Made by a program: the position numbers and the translations under genes | The notes under the pieces: model-generated | Database searches by the model: none | Told to the model about the DNA's origin: nothing | Seen by the model: the letters and a program-made list of their open reading frames with translations, nothing else | In this document: piece after piece, positions 5,494-6,407 of the stretch | Numbering within the stretch: position 1 is the stretch's first letter | Layout of the letters: every line of letters starts with the position of its first letter | Assembly (NCBI GenBank): GCA_900555815.1 | Contig: USMR01000052.1 | Span: forward strand, 1-6,407 | DNA length: 6,407 nt | Source of the DNA: an uncultured Collinsella sp. | Lineage (GTDB): Bacteria > Actinomycetota > Coriobacteriia > Coriobacteriales > Coriobacteriaceae | Direction of reading: 5' to 3'

Positions 5494-5672
5494 CCTGCGG
5501 AAAGGGCATCCCGTTATTTGGCCGAAAAACGGGTCGCAGTTTCCGGTTGGGCCGCTAGAGGAAACTGCGACCCGGTATCAGCTCTCAAAACGGGATACGG
5601 TTTCCGGTTGAGCCTTCAGACGGAAGCTGCGACCCGGAATCCACGCTCAAACTGGGACAAGCTTTCCGCAGG
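5494..5672. repeat. Palindromic array of six alternating 15-base boxes (three ~61-base tandem units)
   Basis: Three tandem units start at 5499, 5560 and 5622. Each holds one forward box (GGAAA-N6-CCCG-like) and one inverted box (CGGG-N6-TTTCC-like). The six boxes are at 5499-5513, 5530-5544, 5560-5574, 5591-5605, 5622-5636 and 5653-5667, so successive starts are 30 or 31 bases apart. The second and third boxes are exact inverted copies (CGGGTCGCAGTTTCC and GGAAACTGCGACCCG). The outer ends are also inverted: CCTGCGGAAAG at 5494-5504 and CTTTCCGCAGG at 5662-5672. Spacers alternate between two types, one with a GGTTG-G-CC start and one ending in CAAAA or a similar A-run. It resembles a REP/BIME-type element or a multi-site operator; which of these it is cannot be settled from one copy. 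I do not recognise a named family. Confidence 0.85.
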
Positions 5673-5682
5673 GCAGCCCCAG

Positions 5683-5930
5683 GCACCCTCGGACCCAAAC
5701 CTCAGTCATCTCTACATAGATCTCGATAGATTTGCCTAGAACTCAAACAGTGCGTCTACCTGCGCATTTGCGAACCTAAACTCTCAGCAATAAGAAATCT
5801 TATATGAATTGACTTAGATTTTGTATATTCCGGCCCATAAGGGGATACACTACATCCTGAAAGACAAGCCGAAACACCGTTCGACAGACCGCCGAGTCGG
5901 TGCAAACGCACAAGAGAGAGGGAATTTCTA
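5683..5930 (+). promoter_or_regulatory. dnaK: dnaK upstream region and leader
   Basis: No gene is seen here. An AT-rich stretch at about 5785-5830 holds promoter-like hexamers: TTGACT (5809-5814) as a possible -35, and TATATT (5824-5829) or TACACT (5846-5851) as possible -10 boxes. None of these pairs has proper 16-19 base spacing, so the exact promoter is unresolved. A small dyad ATAAGA-AA-TCTTAT lies at 5790-5803. Neither a CIRCE element nor a complete HspR HAIR site (CTTGAGT-N7-ACTCAAG) is recognisable by eye. The ribosome binding site GAGAGAGGGA ends 8 bases before the dnaK ATG. Confidence 0.4.
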
Positions 5931-6407
5931 ATGGGCAAGATTCTTGGTATCGACCTTGGTACTACTAACTCCGCAATGGCCGTTCTCGAGGGCGGTTCTC
6001 CGACCATTATCGTGAACGCCGAGGGCGACCGCACCACCCCGTCCGTCGTGGGCTTCCGTGCCGACGGCGACCGCGTCGTGGGTAAGGCCGCTAAGAACCA
6101 GGCTGTCACCAACCCCAAGAACACCGTGTTTTCCATCAAGCGCTTCATGGGCCGCAAGTACTCCGAGTGCCAGGGTGGCCGTGCCGTCGTCGACATCGAG
6201 GGCAAGGATTACACCGCCGAGCAGGTGAGCGCCATGACGCTCGCAAAGATGAAGGCCGACGCCGAGAAGTATCTGGGCGAGACCGTCACCGACGCCGTCA
6301 TCACCGTCCCGGCCTACTTCAACGACGCCCAGCGTCAGGCCACCAAGGACGCCGGTAAGATCGCCGGCCTCAACGTCAAGCGTATCGTCAACGAGCCGAC
6401 CGCTGCT
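5931..6407 (+). CDS. dnaK: Chaperone DnaK (Hsp70), N-terminal part
   Basis: The window ends after 159 codons of an Hsp70 gene of about 600 or more codons; the missing 3' end is due to the window edge. DnaK is the cytoplasmic ATP-dependent folding chaperone that works with DnaJ and GrpE. The visible part is the start of the nucleotide-binding domain: the phosphate-1 loop GIDLGTTNS (6-14), [12 protein letters not shown] (31-42), the catalytic lysine K70 in SIKRFMG, and [17 protein letters not shown] (126-142) running into NEPTAA with E155. That glutamate is E171 in E. coli, so 16 residues are missing between K70 and this point. This is consistent with the well-known deletion in Gram-positive DnaK, although here it is less complete than I recall for Bacillus or Mycobacterium. 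GrpE and DnaJ genes often follow in actinobacteria but are outside the window. Confidence 0.97.
   Translation, partial: MGKILGIDLGTTNSAMAVLEGGSPTIIVNAEGDRTTPSVVGFRADGDRVVGKAAKNQAVTNPKNTVFSIKRFMGRKYSECQGGRAVVDIEGKDYTAEQVSAMTLAKMKADAEKYLGETVTDAVITVPAYFNDAQRQATKDAGKIAGLNVKRIVNEPTAA

Noticed and set aside
5499..5682. CRISPR array
   Set aside because: Units are tandem with internal dyads. Both spacer types are themselves repeated and only 15-16 bases long, boxes alternate in orientation, and no cas genes are present.
5485..5739. 84-codon plus-strand reading frame through the box array
   Set aside because: It is a translation of the repeat units, has no ribosome binding site, and has no family resemblance that I can see.
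5451..5851. CIRCE or HspR (HAIR) heat-shock operator upstream of dnaK
   Set aside because: Fragments such as GTTAGC at 5454 and ACTCAAA near 5735-5741 resemble half-sites, but no matching inverted partner at the required spacing was found.

Overview
The window looks like chromosomal DNA of a high-GC Gram-positive bacterium, most likely a gut Actinomycetota of the class Coriobacteriia (Collinsella-like). This rests on the high GC content, the strong G/C preference at third codon positions, the nadA-nadB-nadC-niaR gene order, and the Gram-positive style of the DnaK N-terminus. The taxon is inferred from recall, not from a search.

Layout. At the left edge, reading leftward, are a LytTR-type response regulator (113-835) and, overlapping its stop by one base, the first 37 codons of what is probably its membrane-bound sensor kinase (1-113, cut by the window edge). 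Divergent from this is a four-gene operon reading rightward: nadA (quinolinate synthase), nadB (L-aspartate oxidase), nadC (quinolinate phosphoribosyltransferase) and niaR (nicotinate-responsive repressor). It ends at a strong bidirectional terminator (5005-5054), shared with a convergent 61-residue 2[4Fe-4S] ferredoxin gene on the minus strand (5089-5274). A 656-base divergent intergenic region follows. It holds a candidate ferredoxin promoter, a terminator-like hairpin, a regular array of six alternating inverted 15-base boxes, and an AT-rich dnaK leader. The first 159 codons of dnaK run off the right edge.

How the genes work together. NadB oxidises L-aspartate to iminoaspartate, NadA condenses it with dihydroxyacetone phosphate to quinolinate, and NadC converts quinolinate to nicotinate mononucleotide. 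This is the complete de novo route into NAD. The last gene encodes the repressor. A perfect 19+19 base inverted repeat upstream of nadA sits exactly where a repressor would block a TTGTCA-N17-CATACT promoter, so the operon reads as a self-contained, autoregulated NAD biosynthesis module that is switched off when nicotinate is available.

No clearly new multi-gene system is visible. The observations most worth follow-up are the operator/promoter geometry at nadA, the six-box palindromic array between ferredoxin and dnaK, and a roughly 16-residue gap in the NadB capping domain, in a protein that also lacks most of the C-terminal helical domain.
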